Notes: generated from the letters alone by a model not told the origin. A DNA stretch of 64,000 bases from Mycolicibacterium phlei (GCF_001583415.1 NZ_CP014475.1:1674001-1738000); one strand, 5' to 3'; counted from the stretch's first letter, positions 9,474-18,718 are shown. Program-made: numbers and translations.

Positions 9474-10358
9474 GTGAGCGACGAACTGGTCGTGATCACG
9501 GTGACCTACTCACCGGGACCACACCTCGACCGGTTCCTGTCGTCGCTGTCGATCGCCACCGAGCGACCGGTGACGGTGGTGATGGCCGACAACGGCTCGA
9601 CCGACGGCGCCCCCGAGGAGGCGCTCGAGCGGTACCCCAACGTGCGCCTGCTGCGCACCGGCGCCAACCTGGGCTACGGCACCGCGGTCAACCGGGCGGC
9701 CGACGAGTACCTCACATCGTCCGACTACGCCGACTTCTTCGTGGTGGCCAATCCCGACGTGCAGTGGGGCCCGCGCAGCATCGACCTGCTGTTGGAGGCG
9801 GCCGCCCGGTGGCCGCGCGCCGGGGCGCTGGGCCCGCTGATCCGCGACCCCGACGGGTCGGTGTACCCGTCGGCGCGCCACCAGCCCAGCCTGGTGCGCG
9901 GCGGTATGCACGCCGTGGTCGGACCGTTCTGGAAGAGCAACCCGTGGACGCAGGCCTACCGGCAGGAGCGGCAGGAGCCCAGCGAACGCGCCGTCGGCTG
10001 GCTGTCGGGATCGTGCCTGTTGCTGAGACGGTCCGCGTTCGACGAGATCAAGGGCTTCGACGAGCGCTACTTCATGTACATGGAGGACGTCGACCTCGGT
10101 GATCGGCTGTCGCGGGCCGGTTGGCAGAACGTGTATGTGCCCTCCGCCGAGATTTTGCACGACAAAGGACACTCGACAGGCCGAGACCCGGCGCGCAACT
10201 TGGCCGCCCATCACGAGAGCACCTACACTTTCCTCGCGGATCGGTATCCGAAGTGGTGGCAGGGGCCGCTGCGCTTAACGATCCGGGCGTCGCTCGCCGC
10301 GCGGGCGCGCCTGGTGGTCCGGAACTCACGGCGCAAACAAGCGAAAGGACGGCCCTAG
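9474..10358 (+). CDS. wbbL: rhamnosyltransferase WbbL (decaprenyl-P-P-GlcNAc rhamnosyltransferase)
   Basis: A 294-residue GT2-family glycosyltransferase that adds rhamnose from dTDP-rhamnose to decaprenyl-diphospho-GlcNAc, building the disaccharide linker between peptidoglycan and galactan; essential in mycobacteria. It shows VITVTYSPGPHLDRFL at the N-terminus, the nucleotide-binding ADNGSTDG, VANPDVQWG with the metal-binding Asp, and the acceptor-side MYMEDVDLGDR. It starts with GTG 18 bp after rmlD, consistent with an operon. A near-copy of its start (GTGAGTGACGAAC) occurs 25 bp upstream, out of frame. Confidence 0.93.
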   Translation: MSDELVVITVTYSPGPHLDRFLSSLSIATERPVTVVMADNGSTDGAPEEALERYPNVRLLRTGANLGYGTAVNRAADEYLTSSDYADFFVVANPDVQWGPRSIDLLLEAAARWPRAGALGPLIRDPDGSVYPSARHQPSLVRGGMHAVVGPFWKSNPWTQAYRQERQEPSERAVGWLSGSCLLLRRSAFDEIKGFDERYFMYMEDVDLGDRLSRAGWQNVYVPSAEILHDKGHSTGRDPARNLAAHHESTYTFLADRYPKWWQGPLRLTIRASLAARARLVVRNSRRKQAKGRP

Positions 10359-10359
10359 C

Positions 10360-11436
10360 GTGAACACCCAAGAAGTCGACGCCGTCATCCTCGTCGGTGG
10401 ACTGGGTACCCGGCTGCGCCCGCTGACGCTGTCGGCGCCCAAGCCGATGCTGCCCACGGCCGGCCTGCCGTTTCTGACCCACCTGCTGTCGCGTATCGCC
10501 GACGCCGGGATCAAACACGTCGTGCTCGGCACCGCGTACAAGGCCGGGGTTTTCGAGTCCGAGTTCGGTGACGGCTCGAAGCTGGGGCTGGAGATCGACT
10601 ACGTCGTCGAGGACGAGCCGCTGGGCACCGGCGGCGGTATCGCCAACGTCGCGCCCAAGCTGCGCTACGACACCGCGCTGGTGTTCAACGGCGACGTGCT
10701 CTCCGGTGCCGACCTGCGGGCGCTGCTGGAGAGCCACGAGAACAACGACGCCGACGTCACGCTGCACCTGGTGCGCGTCGGCGACCCGCGCGCGTTCGGG
10801 TGTGTGCCCACCGACGCCGAGGGCCGGGTCACCGCGTTCCTGGAGAAGACGCAGGACCCGCCGACCGATCAGATCAACGCGGGCTGCTACGTGTTCAAGC
10901 GCTCGGTCATCGACCGCATCCCGAAGGGCCGCCCGGTGTCGGTGGAGCGCGAGGTGTTCCCGGGTCTGCTGTCCGACGGGCTGAAGGTGTACGGGTACGT
11001 CGACTCGTCGTACTGGCGGGACATGGGTACCCCTGAGGATTTCGTCCGCGGCTCAGCGGATCTGGTGCGCGGTATCGCGCCGTCGCCCGCGCTGGGCGGG
11101 CACCGCGGCGAGTCGCTGGTGCACGACGGTGCCAGTGTCGCCCCCGGCGCGTTCGTGATCGGCGGCACCGTGGTGGGCCGCGGCGCCGAGATCGCCGGCG
11201 GCGCAAGGCTTGACGGCGCGGTGATCTTCGACGGCGCGAAAGTCGGTGCGGGAGCGGTGATCGAGCGCTCCATCATCGGGTTCGGCGCCCGCATCGGCCC
11301 GCGTGCGCTGATCCGCGACGGGGTGATCGGCGACGGCGCCGACATCGGGGCGCGGTGCGAACTGCTGCGCGGTGCGCGGGTGTGGCCGGGAGTCCAGATC
11401 CCCGACGGCGGCATCCGCTTCTCCACCGACGTCTGA
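10360..11436 (+). CDS. manB: mannose-1-phosphate guanylyltransferase / sugar nucleotidyltransferase
   Basis: A 358-residue nucleotidyltransferase homologous to Rv3264c, annotated variously as manB, manC or rmlA2. It probably makes GDP-mannose from mannose-1-phosphate and GTP, feeding phosphatidylinositol mannosides, lipoarabinomannan and mannosylated proteins. The N-terminal GGLGTRLRPLT and PKPMLP are the pyrophosphorylase signature; FNGDVLSG and VEREVFPGLL line the active site. The last 100 residues form a left-handed beta-helix of hexapeptide repeats. GTG start, 1 bp after wbbL, so translation is probably coupled. Confidence 0.85.
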   Translation: MNTQEVDAVILVGGLGTRLRPLTLSAPKPMLPTAGLPFLTHLLSRIADAGIKHVVLGTAYKAGVFESEFGDGSKLGLEIDYVVEDEPLGTGGGIANVAPKLRYDTALVFNGDVLSGADLRALLESHENNDADVTLHLVRVGDPRAFGCVPTDAEGRVTAFLEKTQDPPTDQINAGCYVFKRSVIDRIPKGRPVSVEREVFPGLLSDGLKVYGYVDSSYWRDMGTPEDFVRGSADLVRGIAPSPALGGHRGESLVHDGASVAPGAFVIGGTVVGRGAEIAGGARLDGAVIFDGAKVGAGAVIERSIIGFGARIGPRALIRDGVIGDGADIGARCELLRGARVWPGVQIPDGGIRFSTDV

Positions 11437-11440
11437 CGAA

Positions 11441-11977
11441 TCAGCGTCTGCGGGCGGCCTCGGCCAGTTGCGTCAGCCCGAAATCGCAGTCGTCGGGCAG
11501 CGAGTCGAGCGGCCACCAGCGCAGGTCCAGCGACTCGTCGCTGACCACGATCTCGGCATCCGCGGGCGCGTGCACGATGAACTGCAGGTCCAGGTGCCGG
11601 GTGGGCACGCCGAGCGAACACGTCACCGGGTGTACGTGCAACGCGGCCAGGGTCGGGTCGATGACCAGCCCGTCGATACCGGACTCCTCGGTGGCCTCCC
11701 GCAGCGCGGCCGCGAGCACCGACTCGTCGCCGGGCTCGCAGTGACCGCCCAGTTGCAGCCAGCGCCCGAACCGCGGGTGCAGGGTGAGCAGTGCGTGAGT
11801 TCCGGTGTGGTCCAACACCAGAGCGCTTCCGGTCACATGCCCGGGTGCGCACTCGCGCAGGCAGCCGTCGGGCCTGGCCGCCAGAAACGCCAACACCGCG
11901 TGCCGCAATGTGTCCTGGGCGGGATCGTCGGTCTGCCAGTCGGTGAGCACGTCGACGGCCGAGGAGTGCAGGCTCAT
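11441..11977 (-). CDS. Nudix hydrolase
   Basis: A 178-residue Nudix protein: [10 protein letters not shown] through [10 protein letters not shown] (residues 77-101) form the Nudix box, with REATEESG carrying the metal-binding Glu residues. The box has GGHC in place of the strict consensus spacing, as in many actinobacterial members. The start ATG overlaps the fbiB stop as ATGA, so it is the third gene of the fbiA-fbiB unit. Its substrate is unknown; linkage to F420 synthesis suggests a nucleotide-type substrate in that pathway or housecleaning, which is inference. Confidence 0.85.
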   Translation of the reverse strand: MSLHSSAVDVLTDWQTDDPAQDTLRHAVLAFLAARPDGCLRECAPGHVTGSALVLDHTGTHALLTLHPRFGRWLQLGGHCEPGDESVLAAALREATEESGIDGLVIDPTLAALHVHPVTCSLGVPTRHLDLQFIVHAPADAEIVVSDESLDLRWWPLDSLPDDCDFGLTQLAEAARRR

Positions 11978-13317
11978 TTGCGCACCAGCAGTCCGTCGAC
12001 GGGAGCCGGGTCGCGCGGACTCGGCGGACCGTCCTGCGGATAGCCGATCGCGACGGCGCCCAGCGGTTCCCACTCGGCGGGCAGGTCGAGCTGCTCGCGG
12101 ACCAGATCGGCGGCGAAGATCGTCGAGCCGATCCAGCAGCTGCCCACCCCGCGCACGGCCAGTGCCACCAGCAGCGCCTGTACCGCCGCACCGACCGCCA
12201 CGGTGAACATGGTGTGCTCGGCGGCGGTGCGCTCGGCGTCGGGATAGGAGTGCGCGCCGTCGGGCACCAGGAACGGGATCACGACTTCCGGTGCGTCGTA
12301 GAGAATCTGGCCGCGGCCGATGCGGCGTTCCACCCAGTCGGCGGGCTTGCCGTCACCGAGCAGGTCGCGGCGCCACTTGTCCCTCATCCGGTCCAGCAGT
12401 GCGGTGCGGGTGTCACGGCCCTGCAGCCACACGAACCGCACGGGCCTGGTGTGGTGTGGCGCGGGGGCGGTGAGCGCCTCGGCCACCGCGCTTTCCACCA
12501 GCTGCGGGTCGACGGGTTGATCGGCGAACCGGCGCACCGAGCGGCGCAGCAGCTGGGCCTGGCTGCGACCCAGCGCGATCGCCTCCTCGGTGCCCAGCCA
12601 GAACAGGTCCTCCTCGCCGGCGCGCACCAGATGGCGTGCGGTGGAACCGTCGTCGGCGAGGCGCAGCCCGCGCACCACCGCGACGGGGATGTCGGTCAGC
12701 TTGCCCTTCACCAGATCCGCCGCCGCGGCGATCTCGTCGGCGACCGCGATCTCGGTGACGATCAACTCGTTTCCGTGGCGGTCGACCGAACCGCCGTAGT
12801 TGTGCAGCACTTTCAGGCCCGCCGCGCCGATCGCGACGTCGGTCTGCCCGTTGCGCCACGCGCGGCCCATGGTGTCGGTGATCACCACCCCGACCGTCAC
12901 GCCGAGTCGATCACGCAGCGCTGCGCGCAGTTTCGCCGCGCTGCCGTCGGGATCGGTTGGCAGCAGCGCCAGTTCGGCGGAGTCGACGTTGGAGCCGTCC
13001 ACCCCTGCGGCGGCCTGCACCAGGCCGATCGCGTTCTCGGTGATCAGCGTGCGCCCCTTGCGGGCCAGCACCCGTACCGCCTCGGCGTCGATCAGCCTGC
13101 GGCGCAGCGCGTCCCGTTCCTCCGGATCGGCGGGCGCGTCGACGATGCGGCCCTCGCACTTGGACAGCACCTTGCTGGTGACCACCAGCACGTCGTCGTC
13201 GCGCAGCCACGGTGCGGCCGCGGCGATGGCGGCGGCGAGGTCGTCGCCGGGCCGGAACTCGGGTAGCCCCGGTACGGGCAGCAACTCCACCGCGGCGGCG
13301 GCGCCGTGTCCGGTCAT
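11974..13317 (-). CDS. fbiB: bifunctional F420:gamma-glutamyl ligase / dehydro-F420 reductase
   Basis: FbiB, 447 residues. The N-terminal domain (about 1-245) is a CofE-like GTP-dependent ligase adding the glutamate tail of coenzyme F420: [34 protein letters not shown] and [19 protein letters not shown] are diagnostic. The C-terminal domain (about 250-447) is a nitroreductase-fold FMN domain: [12 protein letters not shown] and [12 protein letters not shown]. In mycobacteria this domain reduces dehydro-F420. I chose the ATG at 13315-13317 because it overlaps the fbiA stop as ATGA and gives the usual family length; a longer open frame upstream has no family similarity. Confidence 0.95.
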   Translation of the reverse strand: MTGHGAAAAVELLPVPGLPEFRPGDDLAAAIAAAAPWLRDDDVLVVTSKVLSKCEGRIVDAPADPEERDALRRRLIDAEAVRVLARKGRTLITENAIGLVQAAAGVDGSNVDSAELALLPTDPDGSAAKLRAALRDRLGVTVGVVITDTMGRAWRNGQTDVAIGAAGLKVLHNYGGSVDRHGNELIVTEIAVADEIAAAADLVKGKLTDIPVAVVRGLRLADDGSTARHLVRAGEEDLFWLGTEEAIALGRSQAQLLRRSVRRFADQPVDPQLVESAVAEALTAPAPHHTRPVRFVWLQGRDTRTALLDRMRDKWRRDLLGDGKPADWVERRIGRGQILYDAPEVVIPFLVPDGAHSYPDAERTAAEHTMFTVAVGAAVQALLVALAVRGVGSCWIGSTIFAADLVREQLDLPAEWEPLGAVAIGYPQDGPPSPRDPAPVDGLLVRK

Positions 13318-14333
13318 GGCGTCACACCGGCGAGTTCGAGTCCCGCGCGGACCATTTCGGCGGTCGCCGCGGGGTCGGTCATCAGCAGCGGCACGGCACG
13401 CACCTGAACACCGTCGATCTCGGCGTGGTCGCCCTCGTGGATGAGCCAGCCGTCGAGGATACCGACCTTGGAGCGGGCGCCGAAGTGCCTGCCCACCGCC
13501 TCGGAGGTGCTCTCCACCCCGATCACCGACAGGCACTCATCGGCCATGCCGCGCAACGGCTTCCCGCCGATGATGGGGGAGTAGCCGATGACCGGTGCCG
13601 GTGTCGACCGCAGTGCGCCGCGGATGCCGGGGATCGCCAGGATCGCGCCGATGCTGACTACCGGGTTCGACGGTGCGATCAACACCACGTCGGCGGTCTC
13701 GATGGCCTCCACCACACCCGGGCCCGCGGTGGCCTGTTCGGCGCCGACGAACGCGAAGCTGTGCGTCGGCACCTTCGCGCGGTAGCGCACCCACCACTCC
13801 TGGAAGTGGATGGCCTGTTTCTCGCCCGCGTGTTCGCCGGGGCCGGGATCGGTGATGACGACGTGGGTTTCGCAGCGGTCGTCGCTGGCCGGAAGCAGTC
13901 GCGCGCCGGGTGACCACCGCTTGCACAGCGCCTCGGTCACCTGTGAGAGCGGGTAGCCGGCGCGCAGCATCTGGCTGCGCACCAGATGGGTGGCCAGATC
14001 GCGGTCGCCGAGACCGAACCAGTCGGGCTGCACTCCGTAGGCGGCGAGTTCCTCTTTGGCGTGCCAGGTTTCGTTGCGGTGTCCCCAGCCGCGCTCGGGA
14101 TCGATGCCGCCGCCGAGGGTGTACATGCACGTGTCGAGGTCGGGGCAGATGCGGACGCCGAACATCCAGGCGTCGTCGCCGATATTTACGACTGCGGTAA
14201 GCTCATGCGCAGCGGTACCAGACGCACCATCAGCATCATCCGTACCACCGAATTGCCCCAGCCCCAGCAGATGTTGGACGCCGAGCAGGAATCGGGCGCC
14301 ACCGACACCACCGACGAGAACTGTGACCTTCAC
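13314..14333 (-). CDS. fbiA: 2-phospho-L-lactate transferase (F420 biosynthesis)
   Basis: FbiA, 339 residues, which transfers the phospho-lactyl/phosphoenolpyruvyl moiety from its GDP-activated form to Fo, giving (dehydro-)F420-0. The start [38 protein letters not shown] split over the dinucleotide site, LAPSNPVV-type segment [12 protein letters not shown] and [19 protein letters not shown] are characteristic. I chose the GTG at 14331-14333 because the protein then begins at the first beta strand like known FbiA. The gene is coupled to fbiB by an ATGA overlap. Confidence 0.95.
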   Translation of the reverse strand: MKVTVLVGGVGGARFLLGVQHLLGLGQFGGTDDADGASGTAAHELTAVVNIGDDAWMFGVRICPDLDTCMYTLGGGIDPERGWGHRNETWHAKEELAAYGVQPDWFGLGDRDLATHLVRSQMLRAGYPLSQVTEALCKRWSPGARLLPASDDRCETHVVITDPGPGEHAGEKQAIHFQEWWVRYRAKVPTHSFAFVGAEQATAGPGVVEAIETADVVLIAPSNPVVSIGAILAIPGIRGALRSTPAPVIGYSPIIGGKPLRGMADECLSVIGVESTSEAVGRHFGARSKVGILDGWLIHEGDHAEIDGVQVRAVPLLMTDPAATAEMVRAGLELAGVTP

Positions 14334-14658
14334 ATCGACCGAGACTAGGCCGTCGATGCGAAACACGTTCGGGCAGGAGCACCGGCCGGGGGCGATGTGA
14401 GGGTGGTGTGACGGACACGCCGAAGCGCGACTCGCCGGAATTCGGTCACGGAATGGTATGAATTCCTGTTCTAGCGCTTGACCGGGACAGCTCTCGCGTG
14501 TGTAATCACACCAGTGTCATTTCCCGGTAGGCCATCCGGTTTTCGGTGCCGCAGACCGAGATTCGATCACTTGTTCGAATGGAGGGCCGCGCATCCCGGG
14601 TGCATCTCGGGGGCGGGGCGACATTGGGGATCTACGAGACCAGGTGAGGAGGCGGAAG
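14334..14658. other. divergent intergenic region fbiA-whiB2
   Basis: A 325-bp stretch between the divergent fbiA and whiB2 genes. No convincing coding sequence is present. It contains the whiB2-facing promoter at 14478-14506 (separate entry) and, next to the whiB2 ATG, a strong AGGTGAGGAGG ribosome binding site. The EcoRI-like GAATTC occurs twice (around 14440 and 14459) but no larger repeat surrounds it. Confidence 0.6.
14478..14506 (+). promoter_or_regulatory. SigA-type promoter with overlapping palindrome, upstream of whiB2
   Basis: TTGACC at 14478-14483, a 17-base spacer and TGTAAT at 14501-14506 closely match a housekeeping promoter. The -10 box lies inside GTGTG-TAAT-CACAC (14499-14512 approximately), a short dyad with GTG-N8-CAC spacing reminiscent of, but weaker than, a CRP-type site. 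A start site near 14513 would give a leader of about 145 bases before whiB2. Promoter call is from sequence; the regulator is unknown. Confidence 0.55.
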
Positions 14659-15054
14659 ATGTCTTTTGAGCGCGGCGAACTCAATCGTCTTGTTCGGTTT
14701 GACGACCGGGCGTTCGGCTCAGCAGACAGCGCACCGCACACCGATTCCGGTCCGGCACCGGTTGAGACGCCGCGGCGTCCCCAGCTAAGTCTGGTGCCGG
14801 AACCGATCGATGTTGTGCCGTCGCTTACCCCCGAGGACGAACTCTGGCAGGAGCGCGCACTGTGCGCGCAGACCGACCCGGAGGCGTTCTTCCCGGAGAA
14901 GGGTGGTTCGACCCGCGAGGCCAAGCGCATCTGCCAGGGTTGCGAGGTGCGCGACGCGTGCCTGGAGTACGCCCTGGCCAATGACGAGCGCTTCGGCATC
15001 TGGGGCGGGCTCTCCGAGCGCGAACGCCGTCGCCTCAAGCGCGGCATCGTCTAA
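14659..15054 (+). CDS. whiB2: WhiB2/WhmD iron-sulfur transcription factor
   Basis: A 131-residue Wbl protein, needed for septation and cell division in mycobacteria (WhmD of M. smegmatis). Four Cys (69, 92, 95, 101) in the C-x(n)-C-x2-C-x5-C pattern bind a [4Fe-4S] cluster; GIWGG (113-117) and the basic tail RERRRLKRG bind partner sigma factor and DNA. The 65-residue N-terminal extension is like M. smegmatis WhmD and longer than the annotated M. tuberculosis form. The start is fixed by the AGGTGAGGAGG Shine-Dalgarno eight to eighteen bases upstream. Confidence 0.95.
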   Translation: MSFERGELNRLVRFDDRAFGSADSAPHTDSGPAPVETPRRPQLSLVPEPIDVVPSLTPEDELWQERALCAQTDPEAFFPEKGGSTREAKRICQGCEVRDACLEYALANDERFGIWGGLSERERRRLKRGIV

Positions 15055-15090
15055 CCGCGCCGGACGTTTCACTCGGGGGATCCGGGGGGA

Positions 15091-15555
15091 TCAGTCGTCG
15101 TCGATCGTCGGATCGATGACCGAGGGTTCAACACCCAGATAGGTGGCCACCTCGGCCACCAGAATCTCATGCAACAACTCTTCGAGCTCGATCGGATCTT
15201 TCGCCCGTCGCTCGATCGGTTTGCGGAACAACACTATTCGCGCCCGCGTCGGGTTACCGCGGACGTCCACGCCCGCCGGGATCAACCGGGCCAGGGCCAC
15301 CGGCCCGTCGGCGACGACCTCCGGCGGCCACTGCACACTGTCGGGGTCCTTCGGCGTCATCCGCGGAACCTCGTCGACCGCGACGTCAAGCGCCCGCAGT
15401 CGGTCCTGCCACCGCCGCTCGATCGGCTCGTAGGCCTCCAGCACCGCCATGTCGAACTTCTCGGCCCGGGTACGCCACCCGGGCACGGTCGGCGGCAGCA
15501 GCGGCCCGCGCATCTCGCGGCCGCGCCGTGAACGCAGGTATCCCCGCTTGGCCAC
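15091..15555 (-). CDS. metallopeptidase-like (zincin fold) family protein, Rv3259 type
   Basis: A 154-residue conserved actinobacterial protein placed in the minimal zincin metallopeptidase family. The expected HExxH metal site reads H129-E130-I-L-V133: the second His is Val, so zinc binding and proteolysis are doubtful. The basic N-terminus (KRGYLRSRRGREMRG) and the acidic tail DPTIDDD are conserved features as I recall them. It sits convergent to whiB2 and divergent from the DUF3499 gene. Function is unknown. Confidence 0.7.
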   Translation of the reverse strand: MAKRGYLRSRRGREMRGPLLPPTVPGWRTRAEKFDMAVLEAYEPIERRWQDRLRALDVAVDEVPRMTPKDPDSVQWPPEVVADGPVALARLIPAGVDVRGNPTRARIVLFRKPIERRAKDPIELEELLHEILVAEVATYLGVEPSVIDPTIDDD

Positions 15556-15669
15556 CGCGGCGGTGCTCCTTCCTAAATGTCAACAGGATCGTAACGGTTG
15601 GAACTCGGCCGCCCGGTAGCGCAGCGTGTCCCGGAGCGCGCCGCGTGCGGCCACGATAGATTCCTGGTC

Positions 15670-16089
15670 GTGAATGTTCCCCGTCGCTGCTGCCGGCCCG
15701 GGTGTCCGCACTATGCGGTCGCGACGCTGACCTTCGTGTACGCCGACTCGACCGCTGTCGTCGGCCCGCTGGCCACGGTTGCCGAACCGCATTCGTGGGA
15801 TCTGTGCGTGATGCACGCTGGCCGCGTCACCGCTCCGCGCGGCTGGGAACTGGTCCGTCACGCCGGTCCGCTGCCCAGTCACCCCGATGAGGACGACCTC
15901 GTCGCGCTCGCCGAGGCGGTGCGCGAGGGGCGTGACGTCGCGCCTCCGGTCAACGGGATCGTCGCCGGCTTCTCCGACCCGGCCACCGGGACCCCCGGCG
16001 GCACCCTGACCGCCCCGCAGGCGCGTCGCCCCGAGTCCGCCGGGCGCCGCCGTGGTCATTTGCGGGTGTTGCCCGATCCCACCGACTAG
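15670..16089 (+). CDS. DUF3499 family protein (Rv3258c type)
   Basis: A 139-residue conserved actinobacterial protein. The N-terminus PRRCCRPGCPHYAVATLTF followed by VYADSTAVVGPLA and HSWDLCVMHAGRVTAPRGWE is the DUF3499 signature. The clustered Cys and His residues suggest a small metal-binding (zinc-ribbon-like) site; that is an inference. I chose the GTG at 15670 because the family begins a few residues before the CCRPGC motif. No function is established. Confidence 0.85.
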   Translation: MNVPRRCCRPGCPHYAVATLTFVYADSTAVVGPLATVAEPHSWDLCVMHAGRVTAPRGWELVRHAGPLPSHPDEDDLVALAEAVREGRDVAPPVNGIVAGFSDPATGTPGGTLTAPQARRPESAGRRRGHLRVLPDPTD

Positions 16090-16164
16090 CACCGATTCGG
16101 GCGGCGGCTAGCACACGTGAACGTCGGCCGGGGCGACTAGGCTGGCGGTGACAGTCCACCAAAC

Positions 16165-16206
16165 AGTCCACATCGAGTAGTCGACATCGAGCAGTCCACA
16201 TCGCAA
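16165..16206 (+). repeat. three 14-bp tandem repeats upstream of pmmA
   Basis: The units AGTCCACATCGAGT (16165), AGTCGACATCGAGC (16179) and AGTCCACATCGCAA (16193) follow at an exact 14-bp period and end at the AAGGAGAG ribosome binding site of pmmA. A partial unit (AGTCCACC) begins at 16153. They could be regulator-binding direct repeats or a chance minisatellite. Confidence 0.75.
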
Positions 16207-16214
16207 GGAGAGCT

Positions 16215-17612
16215 ATGTCTCGGCCCGCCGCGGCAGTCCATCGCGTCATCAAGGCCTATGACGTGCGCGGTCTGGTTGGTGAAGAACTCGACGAGCAGTT
16301 CGTCGCCGACGTCGGCGGGGCCTTCGCCCGGCTGGTGCGCGAGACCGCCGACCGGGTGGTGATCGCCCACGACATGCGCGCCAGCTCGCCGTCGCTGGCC
16401 GCGGCGTTCGCCGACGGGGTCACCGCGCAGGGGCTTGACGTGGTGCGGATCGGGCTGGCCTCCACCGACGAGCTCTACTTCGCCTCGGGTTTGCTGGACT
16501 GTCCCGGCGCGATGTTCACCGCGAGCCACAACCCGGCGGCCTACAACGGCATCAAGCTGTGCCGGGCCGGGGCCAAACCGGTCGGCAGGGACACCGGCCT
16601 GGGCACGATCGCCGACGAGGTGATCAACGGCGTACCCGGCTACGACGGCGCCCCCGGTTCGATCACCGACCGCGACGTGCTCACCGAGTACGGCGAGTTC
16701 CTGCGCTCGCTGGTCAGCATCGGCGGGCTGCGGCCGCTGAAGGTGGCCGTCGACGCGGGCAACGGGATGGCCGGCCACACCACCCCCGCGGTGCTGGGCC
16801 CGATCCCGTCGGTCACGCTGGAACCGCTGTACTTCGAGCTCGACGGCACCTTCCCCAACCACGAGGCCAACCCGCTGGAGCCGGCCAACCTGGTCGATCT
16901 GCAGAAGTTCGTGCTCGAGACCGGGGCCGACATCGGGCTGGCGTTCGACGGTGACGCCGACCGGTGTTTCGTCGTCGACGAGAAGGGGCATCCGGTCTCG
17001 CCCTCAGCGGTGACCGCCCTGGTCGCCGCGCGTGAACTGAGCAGGGAGTCCGGCGCCACCGTGATTCACAACCTGATCACCTCGCGGGCGGTGCCGGAAC
17101 TGGTCGCCGAACGCGGCGGTACCCCCGTGCGCAGCCGGGTGGGCCACTCCTTCATCAAGGGGCTGATGGCCGAGACCGGCGCGATCTTCGGCGGCGAGCA
17201 CTCGGCGCACTACTACTTCCGCGACTTCTGGGGCGCCGACTCGGGCATGCTGGCCGCACTGCACGTGCTGGCCGCGCTCGGTGAGCAGGACCGTCCGCTG
17301 TCCGAGCTGATGGCCGAGTACCAGCGCTACGAGGCCTCCGGCGAGATCAACTTCACCGTCGCCGACGCGCAGGCGTGCGTCGACGCGGTGCTGGCGTCGT
17401 TCGGCGACCGCATCCAGTCGCTCGACCACCTCGACGGTGTGACCGTCGACCTGGGTGACCGGGTGTGGTTCAACCTGCGGATGTCGAACACCGAACCGCT
17501 GCTGCGGCTCAACGTCGAGGCGCCGACCGCCGGTGAGGTCGCCGCCGTCGTCGACCAGGTGTCCGCCGCGGTCCACGCCCAGGTGCCTCCGGAGTCCGAG
17601 GCGGTCCCGTGA
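16215..17612 (+). CDS. pmmA: phosphomannomutase/phosphoglucomutase
   Basis: A 465-residue alpha-D-phosphohexomutase (ManB/PmmA, Rv3257c by recalled synteny) interconverting mannose-6-phosphate and mannose-1-phosphate for GDP-mannose supply. FTASHNPAAYNGIK contains the phosphoserine (Ser104), AFDGDADRC is the Mg-binding loop, GGEHSAHYYFRDFW is the sugar-binding loop, and RMSNTEPLLRLNVE is the phosphate-binding loop. Strong AAGGAGAG ribosome binding site before the ATG. First gene of the pmmA-tobH-manA mannose-supply operon. Confidence 0.95.
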   Translation: MSRPAAAVHRVIKAYDVRGLVGEELDEQFVADVGGAFARLVRETADRVVIAHDMRASSPSLAAAFADGVTAQGLDVVRIGLASTDELYFASGLLDCPGAMFTASHNPAAYNGIKLCRAGAKPVGRDTGLGTIADEVINGVPGYDGAPGSITDRDVLTEYGEFLRSLVSIGGLRPLKVAVDAGNGMAGHTTPAVLGPIPSVTLEPLYFELDGTFPNHEANPLEPANLVDLQKFVLETGADIGLAFDGDADRCFVVDEKGHPVSPSAVTALVAARELSRESGATVIHNLITSRAVPELVAERGGTPVRSRVGHSFIKGLMAETGAIFGGEHSAHYYFRDFWGADSGMLAALHVLAALGEQDRPLSELMAEYQRYEASGEINFTVADAQACVDAVLASFGDRIQSLDHLDGVTVDLGDRVWFNLRMSNTEPLLRLNVEAPTAGEVAAVVDQVSAAVHAQVPPESEAVP

Positions 17613-18718
17613 GCCCGAGCCCTCCGTCCTCTGCGGCCGTGATCGACCTCGACGACGTCGACGGTCTGCTCGGCGCGGACCGCGAGGGCCTGCTGCGGGC
17701 GGCCGCGATGGCGGGTGCGCAGGTGCGCGCCACGGCCGCCGCGCTCGAGGAGGGCGAACTCGAACCCCTGCGCGCCGACGGGCCGCCGCGCACCGTGGTG
17801 TGGGTGGCCACCCGCGGTCCCGCCGAGACCGCGGGCAGCCTGCTGGCCGCGGTGCTGGGCAGCGCGCTGGCCGCGCCGATCGTGGTGGTCGCGGAGGTGC
17901 CGAACTGGATCGGCCCGCTCGACGTGCTCATCATCGCCGGCGACGACCCGGCGGATCCCGCACTGGTCACCGCGGCCGGCACCGGAACCAAGCGCGGCGC
18001 GCGGGTCGCGGTGATCGCCCCGTATGAGGGACCGTTGCGCGACGTCGCAGCGGGCCGGGCGGTACCGCTGCCGCCGCGGGTCTGGGTGCGAGAGGAGTTC
18101 GGGCTGGCCCGCTACCTGGCCGCGGGCCTGGCCGCACTGCAGGTCGTCGACCCGAACCTGCGCGTCGACCTGGCCGCGATGGCCGACGAACTCGACGCCG
18201 AGGCGCTGCGCAACAGCGCTGGCCGCGAACTGTTCACCAACCCCGCGAAAGCGTTGGCAGACAAGATGACCGACCGTGAGGTCGTGCTCGCCGGCGACAC
18301 CCCCGCGACGCTGGGGCTGGCACGCCACGGTGCGGCGATCCTGCTGCGCATCGCCCACCAGGCCGTCGCCGCGGTCGGATTGGCCGACGCGCTGGCCGCG
18401 CTGCACACCGGGCTGGGTGGGCTGACCGCCGCGGACCGGGAACGCTCGATCTTCCACGACGAGCAGATCGACGGTCCGCTGCCGCGCCGGGTGCGCACCT
18501 TCGTGCTGGCCACCGACACCGAGCGGTCCGTGGTCGCGGCTCGGGTCGCCGATCTGGACGGCGTCGACGTGCTCACCGCCGAGGACGTACCCGAGTTGCC
18601 GGAGTCCGCGGGCCAGCCCACGGCGGCGACGGCGGCGGGGCGGGTCGAACAACAGTTGGCCATGCTTGCCGTGCGGCTGGAGATGACGGCCGTGTACCTG
18701 CGACTAATTCGAGGTTAG
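17609..18718 (+). CDS. TobH-type SIS-domain protein (phosphosugar isomerase relative)
   Basis: A 369-residue protein found between phosphomannomutase and manA in actinobacteria (Rv3256c position). Its two-lobed Rossmann-like arrangement, with VVWVATRGPAETAGSLLAAV, PNWIGPLDVLIIAGDDPADP and TPATLGLARHGAAILLRIAHQA, resembles the bifunctional phosphoglucose/phosphomannose isomerase-SIS fold, but classic active-site motifs are weak. The start overlaps the pmmA stop by 4 bp, so it is translationally coupled. Catalytic activity is unproven. Confidence 0.75.
   Translation: MSPSPPSSAAVIDLDDVDGLLGADREGLLRAAAMAGAQVRATAAALEEGELEPLRADGPPRTVVWVATRGPAETAGSLLAAVLGSALAAPIVVVAEVPNWIGPLDVLIIAGDDPADPALVTAAGTGTKRGARVAVIAPYEGPLRDVAAGRAVPLPPRVWVREEFGLARYLAAGLAALQVVDPNLRVDLAAMADELDAEALRNSAGRELFTNPAKALADKMTDREVVLAGDTPATLGLARHGAAILLRIAHQAVAAVGLADALAALHTGLGGLTAADRERSIFHDEQIDGPLPRRVRTFVLATDTERSVVAARVADLDGVDVLTAEDVPELPESAGQPTAATAAGRVEQQLAMLAVRLEMTAVYLRLIRG

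Noticed and set aside
15091..15555. Calling the zincin-like gene a functional protease
   Set aside because: The second metal-binding His is missing, so activity cannot be claimed.
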